Source of the DNA: a virus
Virus record (IMG/VR): IMGVR_UViG_3300017987_001800
Coordinates: 1 to 25,466 of that record
DNA: 25,466 nucleotides
Direction: 5' to 3' (one strand)
Part shown: in pieces, positions 1 to 6,063 of the stretch
Numbering within the stretch: position 1 is the stretch's first letter
Layout of the letters: each line of letters opens with the position of its first letter
Translations under genes and position numbers: made by a program
Notes under the pieces: model-generated
What the model was told of the DNA's origin: nothing
The model's input: the letters and a program-made list of their open reading frames with translations, nothing else
Database searches by the model: none

Positions 1-1
1 G

Positions 2-283
2 ATTACCGAGCGGGTGGAAGCGACCCTCTCGGCCGCCGAGCGCATCGTCGAGATGGCCGTATCGGTGGCCGAAAAGAACGCTGATGATGCCCATAAGTGG
101 CGCGAGATCGGCGCAGATGCAGTTGTTGTGTTGCGGAACCTGTCTCAGTACGTGATGCCCAACGGCCGCATACACCATACCCGCGATTGTGCCGAGCTGG
201 AAAACCCGTTTATCGAGTGCGACTGCGGATACGTAGATGCGTTGATCCTGTTTGCCGAGTTTGTGGAGACGATCGATGAATGA
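2..283 (+). CDS. Hypothetical protein, possibly 5'-truncated
   Basis: The frame is open from the window edge to a TGA at 281-283. A GTG at 14 would give 89 residues, but no convincing ribosome binding site precedes it, so the true start may lie outside the window. The N-terminal half is an acidic, alanine-rich predicted helix. The C-terminal half has a small Cys/His cluster (HHTRDC, then ECDC), which could bind a metal. I recognise no family. The stop overlaps the ATG of the next gene, so it is read as the first visible member of a translationally coupled run of small accessory genes. Confidence 0.75.
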   Translation: MTERVEATLSAAERIVEMAVSVAEKNADDAHKWREIGADAVVVLRNLSQYVMPNGRIHHTRDCAELENPFIECDCGYVDALILFAEFVETIDE

Positions 284-425
284 GATACTGATTGAATTCC
301 TGCGCTTCTTAGGTACGGAAACCGGCTATCAAATACTCGCCCTCGGCACAATTGCCATGATCGTCATCTTTGGCGCGTTCTCAGCCATGCTTCTGTATGT
401 GATTGGAGAAGGGCGCGATGAATAA
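276..425 (+). CDS. Small single-span membrane protein (49 aa)
   Basis: This reading frame is short but well placed. Its ATG at 276 overlaps the preceding stop, and its TAA at 423-425 overlaps the next start. Residues 19-43 form an uninterrupted hydrophobic segment (ILALGTIAMIVIFGAFSAML and onward) followed by a charged tail ending GEGRDE. That is what a one-pass inner-membrane peptide looks like. Small phage membrane proteins include holin-like, superinfection-exclusion and anti-defence factors, but nothing here picks one. No lysin lies nearby, so a lysis role is not supported. Confidence 0.7.
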   Translation: MNEILIEFLRFLGTETGYQILALGTIAMIVIFGAFSAMLLYVIGEGRDE

Positions 426-666
426 ACACTTTATCGACATGGTTTATGTGCCGCAGAGCTTTCCGCACACCGTCACCATTCAATTTAACTCCGACTGGAT
501 GGCGGGCGCATTTGCAGACTGGCTGGTGGACAACCACGACCGGCTGTGGCTCGACTTGCTGGTTGCCCTGGAAAAAGAGGAGACACACTTCGGCCACACG
601 GCCGCTCAGGTTCCCGTGTTCTTCCAGCATTATGTCGAGCATATCAAAAAGGAGCGTTCTGAATGA
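418..666 (+). CDS. Hypothetical protein (82 aa)
   Basis: The ATG at 418 is chosen over an in-frame TTG at 403 because GGAGAAGG at 405-412 sits about five bases upstream and the ATG overlaps the preceding stop. The product is rich in aromatic residues, with several Trp and Phe and a motif DWLVDNHDRLWLDLL, and looks like a compact soluble alpha/beta protein. It carries no signal peptide or membrane span. No family is recognised. Its stop overlaps the next ATG by four bases, which implies coupled translation. Confidence 0.75.
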   Translation: MNKHFIDMVYVPQSFPHTVTIQFNSDWMAGAFADWLVDNHDRLWLDLLVALEKEETHFGHTAAQVPVFFQHYVEHIKKERSE

Positions 667-878
667 GAGATGGTGAGTTTGGCTTTGGAGAGTACCTATT
701 CATACTCGTTATATGCCTCGCGTTTCTCTATCTTGTCATAGGATCACTTGCCCAGGCTGGGTGCTGGGGAGCGGGGTATCAGTATAGCGATGTCGGCCGC
801 GATGGCGTCACCTGTCAGCATTGGGGCGAGCAACCTGTCAATTTGTTCGATGAGTGGGGAGAACGATATGAGCGATAA
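663..878 (+). CDS. Small N-terminally anchored membrane protein (71 aa)
   Basis: AAGGAG at 649-654 precedes the ATG at 663 by eight bases. Residues 11-30 are strongly hydrophobic (YLFILVICLAFLYLVIGSLA). They are followed by a polar tail with two cysteines and several aromatic residues. This suggests a single N-terminal transmembrane helix or uncleaved signal anchor with a small soluble domain. It is the second membrane peptide in this block. The function is unknown. Confidence 0.7.
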   Translation: MRDGEFGFGEYLFILVICLAFLYLVIGSLAQAGCWGAGYQYSDVGRDGVTCQHWGEQPVNLFDEWGERYER

Positions 879-1149
879 CAATTATCCGGATCAGATTACC
901 GTACACCGGGATATGTTTTACGAGTTTGATGATGAAGCGGGGCAATATTTCGCTGTCCTGGAGCATGGGAAGGTGGAGCAGAAGTATGTGCGGGCGGATA
1001 TCGTCGAGGCCGTACAGGACGCTCTCGATGACGCCTTGAAGTTGATCGAGCAACTTTTAGATGAGCGCGAGAAGCGGCAGCAGTTGACCGATTTTGTTTT
1101 TGCCATTGAGCGTGAAATTAACGACCAGAAAGGAGAGAAATGTGAGTGA
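868..1149 (+). CDS. Hypothetical acidic protein (93 aa)
   Basis: The ATG at 868 has GGGGAG about five bases upstream and overlaps the end of the preceding gene. An upstream in-frame start at 748 would run through that gene and is rejected. The first half is probably beta-rich (ITVHRDMFYEFDDEAGQYFA). The second half is a charged helix (VEAVQDALDDALKLIEQLLD, then EREKRQQ) that could form a coiled coil. No family is recognised. Confidence 0.75.
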   Translation: MSDNNYPDQITVHRDMFYEFDDEAGQYFAVLEHGKVEQKYVRADIVEAVQDALDDALKLIEQLLDEREKRQQLTDFVFAIEREINDQKGEKCE

Positions 1150-1744
1150 TGATTTGGAGAGAATGATATCCGCAGCAGTGGCGACGGGCGCGGGTGTAAA
1201 ATTTACCCGCAGCGAACACGACGGCCGCTTCTATGTATCGGTCGAGCTGCCGGGGGCGAACAAGACATTTGTCGGCACGTCCCCATCCGCTCAACACGCC
1301 TTGAAAACGGCGTCTGCCAATTACGAGGATTATCTGGCGAAGCATACGGGCGATCAGTCCAGCGCGATTGCGACGACGCTCAATTTTATTGGCCTCGTTG
1401 TTGAGCTGGACGAGTCCGTTTACGGCGAAGCCCCTCATTACAAATTCGAGGGGCCGCTGGCGACAAATTGGGCCTCGTTTTTCCCGGACTCGCGCACCCC
1501 GGCGACAGACCGCCTGTTTATGGATCGGCTTTTGGCTTACGTTATCGACTCCGTGTCCCCGGAAGCGGCGGTCAGCTACCGGCGGCTTCTCGAAGGGTTC
1601 GAGATCGTGATTGACGAAGGAATGGATCAGGTACGGCAGGAAATTACGTTTCGCCGCGAGGATCCGCTCCGCTATTTGTATGGCATTCAAGCCATCGCTG
1701 TCGCTTATCTACGGTGGATGGGCTGGGGGCGGGGGGCAGAATGA
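1142..1744 (+). CDS. Hypothetical protein (200 aa)
   Basis: AGGAGAG at 1131-1137 sits four to five bases before a GTG at 1142, and this GTG overlaps the upstream TGA, so it is preferred to an earlier start at 1094. The product has a short beta-rich N-terminal part (VKFTRSEHDGRFYVSVELPG). A mainly helical C-terminal region follows, with many aromatic residues and ending LRYLYGIQAIAVAYLRWMGW. It is soluble and roughly neutral. It is one of the largest proteins in the accessory block. No family is recognised. Confidence 0.75.
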   Translation: MSDDLERMISAAVATGAGVKFTRSEHDGRFYVSVELPGANKTFVGTSPSAQHALKTASANYEDYLAKHTGDQSSAIATTLNFIGLVVELDESVYGEAPHYKFEGPLATNWASFFPDSRTPATDRLFMDRLLAYVIDSVSPEAAVSYRRLLEGFEIVIDEGMDQVRQEITFRREDPLRYLYGIQAIAVAYLRWMGWGRGAE

Positions 1745-2040
1745 TGGAGCGTCGTATTCAGGATATGTTGGAGAAGCTAAACAAGGATGCGGTCGATACG
1801 TTCGTCAGCCTCATGGGTGAGCTAAAGCAGCAACGAGAGCGAACGCTCCGCGCCGAGCATGAGTTTCGTCAGCAGCAGAAGGTGTTGAGAGAGGTTCACT
1901 CAGCGACTGCCGCGATGGCACAGATGATGCAGGATCGCGGCATTGTCTTGAGCGAGGGGCAGGAGAAGGCGATCAAACTTATACATCCCCACCTTCCCGA
2001 TTACAAAAATTACGTCAACATGGTCAATGGAGTATCTTGA
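1741..2040 (+). CDS. Hypothetical coiled-coil protein (99 aa)
   Basis: The start ATGATG at 1741 overlaps the preceding TGA in an ATGA arrangement, with a very G-rich stretch just upstream. The protein is almost entirely predicted helix. Residues about 25-70 are charged with regular hydrophobic spacing (ELKQQRERTLRAEHEFRQQQ), consistent with a coiled coil. The C-terminal part contains a short loop and a HPHLPDY motif. The function is unknown. Confidence 0.7.
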   Translation: MMERRIQDMLEKLNKDAVDTFVSLMGELKQQRERTLRAEHEFRQQQKVLREVHSATAAMAQMMQDRGIVLSEGQEKAIKLIHPHLPDYKNYVNMVNGVS

Positions 2041-2504
2041 TGGGATCGAAAAAGAAAGCGGCGCGGCGCTGGAAAAACCGCGACAACCGAAGTGAGTTTG
2101 AGCGACAGATGGCGGATACGACGCCGGAGCAGGCGGCGGGCATCGCCCAGCAGGTTTCTGAGCAAACCGGCCGCCCCATAGACGAGGTGGCTGAGGCGAT
2201 GAAGAGCGAGGCCGCTTTCATCATGTTCCTTAACGATTATATGCCGAAGTTGGGGGCGATTAAGCCAGGCGACAGAGTGCGGCCGAAGGAGACACATGAT
2301 CGCCACGCCTACCTGGGAAGCGAGGTTGTTGGCGAGTGGCTCGCCGAGCATCCGCAGGAAGCGACTGTGATCGAGGTTGTTCTCCGCCGCGATGCGAAGC
2401 CGGTCATGGTGCGCGTCGAGCCGGTGCCCCCGGCGACTGGAGAGTACCTGTTTATGAGTAAGTTTGACCTGGAATTAGTCGAGGAGCGCGGTGATGCTGG
2501 TTAG
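2040..2504 (+). CDS. Hypothetical protein with basic N-terminus (154 aa)
   Basis: The ATG at 2040 shares its A with the preceding TGA. The N-terminus is very basic (MGSKKKAARRWKNR), followed by a helical segment (residues about 20-65) and a beta-rich C-terminal domain beginning IKPGDRV, a phrase common in small beta-barrel or SH3-like folds. The basic tail may contact nucleic acid, but this is inference. The same KKKAAR motif recurs near 14579, in the region before the small ORF at 14615. Confidence 0.75.
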   Translation: MGSKKKAARRWKNRDNRSEFERQMADTTPEQAAGIAQQVSEQTGRPIDEVAEAMKSEAAFIMFLNDYMPKLGAIKPGDRVRPKETHDRHAYLGSEVVGEWLAEHPQEATVIEVVLRRDAKPVMVRVEPVPPATGEYLFMSKFDLELVEERGDAG

Positions 2505-2706
2505 AGTGCCAGGCGGATGGGAAGTAGTGGACGCGGAGCGCGTTAATCGGGGTGACATCTTGCTCGGCCAGGATCGTCATCCATTCTATGTCAAAGCCGC
2601 CTACGCTCAGGAGAATGACGAAATCTATGTACTCCATGACGCCGAGGGTCGATTTACAACCGTCATGCGCGGCGAGCAGTTACTTAGGAAGGTGTCGCGT
2701 GGATGA
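2494..2706 (+). CDS. Hypothetical small beta-rich protein (70 aa)
   Basis: GAGGAG at 2481-2486 supports the ATG at 2494, although GTG at 2491 is also possible. The gene overlaps the preceding one by 11 bases. The sequence alternates hydrophobic and polar residues and contains a RVNRGDILLGQD turn, suggesting a small beta barrel. The RGDIL phrase parallels AGDIL in the next gene product. No family is recognised. Confidence 0.65.
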   Translation: MLVRVPGGWEVVDAERVNRGDILLGQDRHPFYVKAAYAQENDEIYVLHDAEGRFTTVMRGEQLLRKVSRG

Positions 2707-3130
2707 CAAGATCGAGATTGATGGGATTGTTTTTGAATTGCGGCCAGATTCCGAGTTGCAATACAGCGAGGCTCGCGAGCAAATGGATAGAGGGTATCGC
2801 GTTGGGTCGGAGCGCCTTGAGGGGTGGGGCAATCACGCCGACACGCCGGATATGCGCGTTCGCGCTGGTGACATACTTCGTTTTAAGCATACGTTTAGAC
2901 GCCGCCTGTACTGCATGGTTCGCACGGGTCGCGCATGGGCTGTTTATCATGGCGTCAAGAGGTGCGACGGGGTGCCGCTCGCTTACTTTACGCAATGCGG
3001 TTTCACCGACACGGAAGCGGAGATAGCTCGCGAGCTGTTTATTAAACAGACCAGCGACGGAAAGGTCGTTTACAGGAAGTGGCGCAAGAACATTTTGCGC
3101 CGTAACGGATTATTAGGATTGGCGCGATGA
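2699..3130 (+). CDS. Hypothetical basic protein (143 aa)
   Basis: AGGAAGG at 2686-2692 lies six bases before a GTG at 2699, which overlaps the preceding stop. An earlier in-frame start at 2552 would read through the previous gene. The middle section (VRAGDILRFKHTFRRRLYCM) is basic and beta-rich, and the C-terminus ends in a cluster of Arg/Lys (YRKWRKNILRRN). Binding to nucleic acid is possible but unproven. No family is recognised. Confidence 0.7.
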   Translation: MDDKIEIDGIVFELRPDSELQYSEAREQMDRGYRVGSERLEGWGNHADTPDMRVRAGDILRFKHTFRRRLYCMVRTGRAWAVYHGVKRCDGVPLAYFTQCGFTDTEAEIARELFIKQTSDGKVVYRKWRKNILRRNGLLGLAR

Positions 3131-3480
3131 AGCCGACAACAGTGATTGGCCCCTATGAGCTTGAGGGTACCATTTTTACCGATGTACAAACATTCGAGTC
3201 CGGCGCGATTGTCAAGCAGACATTCATGACGCCGACATCAAAACGAATTCCCTGGGTGGCCGTGCAGATAACAACAACGGTCGGCCAGAGCGACATAAAC
3301 TATGTCGGCTATGCCGCATGGGACTACTGGCGGCAGCTCTGCTCTTCCCTCTCTCAGCCGCACAACATGAATGCGAGGAAGGCGTGGATGGAGTACAATA
3401 GACGCCACGAGCTTGAGGGGCACGAGAGTCAGGAGGAGATTCCCTGGCACAGCGAGATGGCTCCGCCGGTGACGGAATGA
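3127..3480 (+). CDS. Hypothetical protein (117 aa)
   Basis: The ATG at 3127 forms an ATGA overlap with the previous stop. The N-terminal 65 residues are beta-rich with repeated threonines (VQITTTVGQS). The C-terminal half is acidic and helical with several Trp residues (AAWDYWRQL). It has no membrane segment and no recognised motif. Its own stop overlaps the next start, so it belongs to the same coupled run. Confidence 0.75.
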   Translation: MKPTTVIGPYELEGTIFTDVQTFESGAIVKQTFMTPTSKRIPWVAVQITTTVGQSDINYVGYAAWDYWRQLCSSLSQPHNMNARKAWMEYNRRHELEGHESQEEIPWHSEMAPPVTE

Positions 3481-3743
3481 TAAATCAATTCAGCTTCGTG
3501 GATATACTCAGGGCCGGGCGCACGGAAGAAGGGATGATTTTTGTGCGCCCCGCCTTTTCATCGCTGTTGATCGAGGAGCTGGAGTCGCTCTATGCGCTCT
3601 CCGACTCCGTAAAACAATTGCTGGACGGGGAGATCGATGCTGTCGAATTCCGTTCGGCCGTAGAGGGATATTATGGAAATGACCGAAAAAGGATGGGAAC
3701 GAGCAAGACGGGCAATAGTGGAGTTGACTCGCCTGTTCCATGA
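3477..3743 (+). CDS. Hypothetical protein overlapping the MazG-like gene (88 aa)
   Basis: The ATG at 3477 overlaps the preceding TGA. The first 65 residues look like a normal helical protein (SSLLIEELESLYALSDSVKQ). The last 23 residues lie inside the next gene in another frame and are polar and low in hydrophobicity, so they may be a later extension caused by loss of an earlier stop. No family is recognised. Confidence 0.65.
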   Translation: MINQFSFVDILRAGRTEEGMIFVRPAFSSLLIEELESLYALSDSVKQLLDGEIDAVEFRSAVEGYYGNDRKRMGTSKTGNSGVDSPVP

Positions 3744-4044
3744 CAATGCTGTTCAAAAGGGGTTTTATGAAGATGTTGATGCTGACGATCCTCGCGATCT
3801 GCTTTCTATTGTGGCTAAAATTCATGAGGAGTTGGGCGAGATTACACAGGCCATCTCCAACCCGGGAAGGCCATCCGAGAAAATCACGTCCTTTACCGAG
3901 CTTGAAGAAGAGATCGCCGACACGTTCATTCGACTCCTCGACTTCTCGGCCGTCGTCACGGCTCCGGAATTCATCGCCAGGGCGATCCAAAAGAAGCACG
4001 AGTACAACATCGGCAGATCGCATCGGCATGGAAAAGCCGTTTAG
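3673..4044 (+). CDS. MazG-like nucleotide pyrophosphohydrolase
   Basis: AGAGGG at 3662-3667 precedes the ATG at 3673. The 123-residue product is all-helical and carries the two acidic helix signatures of the all-alpha NTP pyrophosphohydrolase superfamily: an EELGE motif at 52-56 and an EEEIAD motif at 78-83. These acidic residues bind Mg2+ in the family. The C-terminus has K-H-E-Y-N-I-G-R followed by HGK, a pattern I associate with phage MazG-like proteins. Known members hydrolyse (d)NTPs to monophosphates, cleaning nucleotide pools or altering alarmone levels. Substrate cannot be read from sequence. The gene overlaps both neighbours. Confidence 0.75.
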   Translation: MEMTEKGWERARRAIVELTRLFHDNAVQKGFYEDVDADDPRDLLSIVAKIHEELGEITQAISNPGRPSEKITSFTELEEEIADTFIRLLDFSAVVTAPEFIARAIQKKHEYNIGRSHRHGKAV

Positions 4045-4453
4045 TTTTTCCGACTACCTCACTCGACAATCCCGGTACGCCCCGGATACGGAGTTGGCCA
4101 CGCTCGACGGGCGTACATTCTGGGCATCCGGGCCGTTGATTGACGCTGTAGCCGCCATTGTCGAGCTGCCGGGGATTCTTGGCGATGAGCGGATATATGC
4201 CGAGTGGTGGATAGAGGGGAAAATACCGCCGTCAATGGTGCAGCGGTTTTCAAACGCTGGCTTTGTGGATATCCGCGAGACGGGCGGTATGCGTTACTTC
4301 ATGATGTCCGAGCATGTCCAGCTCATCGCCAACTCTATGATTACTGCCTACACGCTCCCTGACGGGGAGTACGTCTATGGCACGCGCGACCCACGTACCG
4401 GCCGCCAGACACGGATTAAGCACCCGGTCGCCAAAGTTATCAGCAAGAATTGA
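4028..4453 (+). CDS. Hypothetical protein (141 aa)
   Basis: The ATG at 4028 overlaps the end of the MazG-like gene by 17 bases. Its ribosome binding site is weak, so coupling to the upstream gene is likely. An upstream open frame in the same phase is a shadow of the MazG-like gene. The product has a central motif ERIYAEWWIEGKIPPSMVQR, and its basic C-terminus (TGRQTRIKHPVAKV) follows a YVYGTRDP turn. It appears soluble. No family is recognised. Its stop codon lies within the -35 box of the next promoter. Confidence 0.7.
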   Translation: MEKPFSFSDYLTRQSRYAPDTELATLDGRTFWASGPLIDAVAAIVELPGILGDERIYAEWWIEGKIPPSMVQRFSNAGFVDIRETGGMRYFMMSEHVQLIANSMITAYTLPDGEYVYGTRDPRTGRQTRIKHPVAKVISKN

Positions 4454-4478
4454 CTTATCTGATAGACGGTGTTATCAT
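4450..4478 (+). promoter_or_regulatory. Sigma70-type promoter with extended -10
   Basis: TTGACT at 4450-4455 is followed by a 17-base spacer and TATCAT at 4473-4478, preceded by TGT, which makes an extended -10. The predicted transcript starts around 4484-4486, essentially at the ATG at 4486. This would give a leaderless or nearly leaderless mRNA. Confidence 0.65.
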
Positions 4479-4485
4479 GGGTGGC

Positions 4486-4764
4486 ATGGTGAAAAAGATG
4501 CGGAAACGCCGGTCTGATGCCAGTTTTTCATGGAAGCAGTACGGCCCTTACTTCAAGAAGTGTTCATCCGAGCGGTGCAATACTTGTATGTCTGGTGGCC
4601 ATCATGGCCCCTACTTCCAGATCGCTCGCACTAACCCGGACACGCGCCAGCGGGAAATCGTCTATCTCGGGTCGTCCCCGCTTCCTGACGAGGCGTTGAA
4701 TAGGCTCGACGATGTTTTCCCCACCAAAAAGCCGACCAGACAGCAGGTTTTAGAGCTGTTTTAG
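4486..4764 (+). CDS. Small zinc-finger-like protein, DUF6788-like motif (92 aa)
   Basis: I place the start at ATG 4486 because the promoter predicts transcription beginning there. The frame is open back to a TTG at 4450, and an ATG at 4477 is also in frame. The N-terminus is basic (MVKKMRKRRS). Residues 26-43 contain C-X4-C-X2-C followed by HHGPYF. This resembles the Cys-rich HGPY motif of short DUF6788-type proteins often found near recombinases, where metal or DNA binding is assumed. The gene is flanked by its own promoter and an intrinsic terminator, unlike its neighbours, so it is probably transcribed alone. A regulator at the accessory/structural boundary is a reasonable guess. Confidence 0.65.
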   Translation: MVKKMRKRRSDASFSWKQYGPYFKKCSSERCNTCMSGGHHGPYFQIARTNPDTRQREIVYLGSSPLPDEALNRLDDVFPTKKPTRQQVLELF

Positions 4765-4797
4765 CCAAAAATCATTGGATTCCTCCTCCCATGTACC

Positions 4798-4830
4798 AAA
4801 GCCCCTTTCTTTTGAGAGGGGTTTTGTGTT
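4798..4830 (+). terminator. Rho-independent terminator
   Basis: An imperfect 12-bp stem forms between 4798-4809 and 4814-4825, with four C-G pairs at its core, two G-U wobbles and a TTTT loop. The T-rich run that ends the stem continues as GTGTT. It lies 33 bases after the stop at 4764 and would end the short zinc-finger transcript just before the next promoter. Confidence 0.65.
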
Positions 4831-4835
4831 ATCAT
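4827..4835 (+). promoter_or_regulatory. Extended -10 promoter ahead of packaging genes
   Basis: TGTTATCAT repeats the extended -10 seen at 4470-4478. In both places the shared GTGTTATCAT is followed by exactly seven bases and then an ATG. No good -35 box is present here, so the extended -10 or a phage factor would have to compensate. An AGGA lies between the box and the ATG but is too close for an ideal ribosome binding site. Confidence 0.5.
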
Positions 4836-4842
4836 AGGACTC

Positions 4843-6063
4843 ATGTTAGTTATCGACAAACTTGCGGAATTGAGAAATCATGTAGACATAGGCGGCATGG
4901 GCATCCTTGAAGAGCTGACGCTCATGCTCGCGCCGTATAATTATCGGGCGGCCTATGATGCCTTGATGGGTATCGACCCTGCGACGGCGACGGATGAATT
5001 TTTATCCGCCCTGCGCCTTGTGGAGCTGGCCCTGAACGACCATTACGATCCTGTGCCGGGGACGGAGAGTGTGGCCAGGACGGATATCAAGCGGTGGATG
5101 AATATCGCCCGCTCGGCCGTGCATCGCAAAGCGTGGGAATCGCTCACCGAGCATATGGGGATATTCCCCGGCCTGTTCGACCCGGCCGGGAAAACGGTTT
5201 GCGGTCGCATCAATGTCTCATGTAGCAATGTTGAGTGTGGCGAGAAGTTTTATGATGCCGAGGCCACATACTGCGAGCATTGCGGGACAATGCGGCGCAT
5301 GTGTCGCAACGGCCTGGGGGACAGCGGCGTAGAGACGCGCTGCCGGGTACATCGGTCGCGGCAGGAGTTGACGGGGCTGACCGGTCGGGCGAAGATGTAT
5401 GCAGCCGTCATGAATGACGTAGATCGCTCCGTTTTTCTCGATGGCGTCATCTCCTCCGATCTTGACCTGACGGCGGAAATCGGCCTCATTGCCCGTCGCA
5501 TCACTTCTTTGGTTGACGGTGTGAAGGTCGATCCGAAAGAGATGGCCCGCGCCGTCAATGGGCGGACAAAAGATGTGCAAAAGGCGTACAAGAAGCTGGC
5601 CGACATCGACCCCGGCGAGGATCCCGAGGCGTGGTTTGAGTCGTTTGGTGAAGTGATGGGGCGTGTCGATTCCTTGATGGGTGTTTTGGACGCCGCGCAG
5701 GATGACGACTCCCGCTGGCGAGAGGTGGTTGGCACTATCAACCAGCTCCGCCCGGTTATCAAGGAGCAGCGTGATACGATTGTCCAGGAGCGGCAGATGA
5801 TTACGGCCGATAAGATGCGTGAGTTAATCGCGTTGACGACGGCTCAATTCCGCAATGCCGTTATGGAGGCGTCAAAGGATGTGATGGGCCTGCTGATTGG
5901 TCGGATGCAAGACTTGGGTGACGCTGAGTTTTCCCGGATGCTTGAAGAGCAGGTTTTGACAAACGAGGATATAAAGGACGGGTCGTACTTGTCTCGCCGC
6001 ATCCTCTCCACCACCCAGAAGCGCATCGCCCAGGATAGGCAACTCCAGCAAAGGGTTCAGTAA
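4843..6063 (+). CDS. Zinc-motif DNA-packaging protein, candidate small terminase
   Basis: This 406-residue protein starts at the first ATG after the promoter and ends in a TAATG overlap with the large terminase, the usual place for a small terminase subunit. Residues 127-147 hold C-X4-C and C-X2-C pairs (zinc-ribbon-like). Residues 154-170 hold C-R-N-G...C-R-V-H-R, a pattern I associate with phage small-terminase-type proteins carrying a C-N-G...C-X2-H knuckle. The rest is helical, with a charged C-terminal half. In known phages the small subunit recognises DNA and regulates the large one. The assignment rests on position plus the Cys/His motif. The protein is long for a small terminase, so another packaging or nucleic-acid role is possible. 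Confidence 0.55.
   Translation: MLVIDKLAELRNHVDIGGMGILEELTLMLAPYNYRAAYDALMGIDPATATDEFLSALRLVELALNDHYDPVPGTESVARTDIKRWMNIARSAVHRKAWESLTEHMGIFPGLFDPAGKTVCGRINVSCSNVECGEKFYDAEATYCEHCGTMRRMCRNGLGDSGVETRCRVHRSRQELTGLTGRAKMYAAVMNDVDRSVFLDGVISSDLDLTAEIGLIARRITSLVDGVKVDPKEMARAVNGRTKDVQKAYKKLADIDPGEDPEAWFESFGEVMGRVDSLMGVLDAAQDDDSRWREVVGTINQLRPVIKEQRDTIVQERQMITADKMRELIALTTAQFRNAVMEASKDVMGLLIGRMQDLGDAEFSRMLEEQVLTNEDIKDGSYLSRRILSTTQKRIAQDRQLQQRVQ

Noticed and set aside
3740-4027. Upstream extension of the 4028 gene to 3740, with a hydrophobic N-terminus
   Set aside because: It runs entirely through the MazG-like gene in another frame, has no good ribosome binding site, and its hydrophobic stretch is a frame-shifted shadow.
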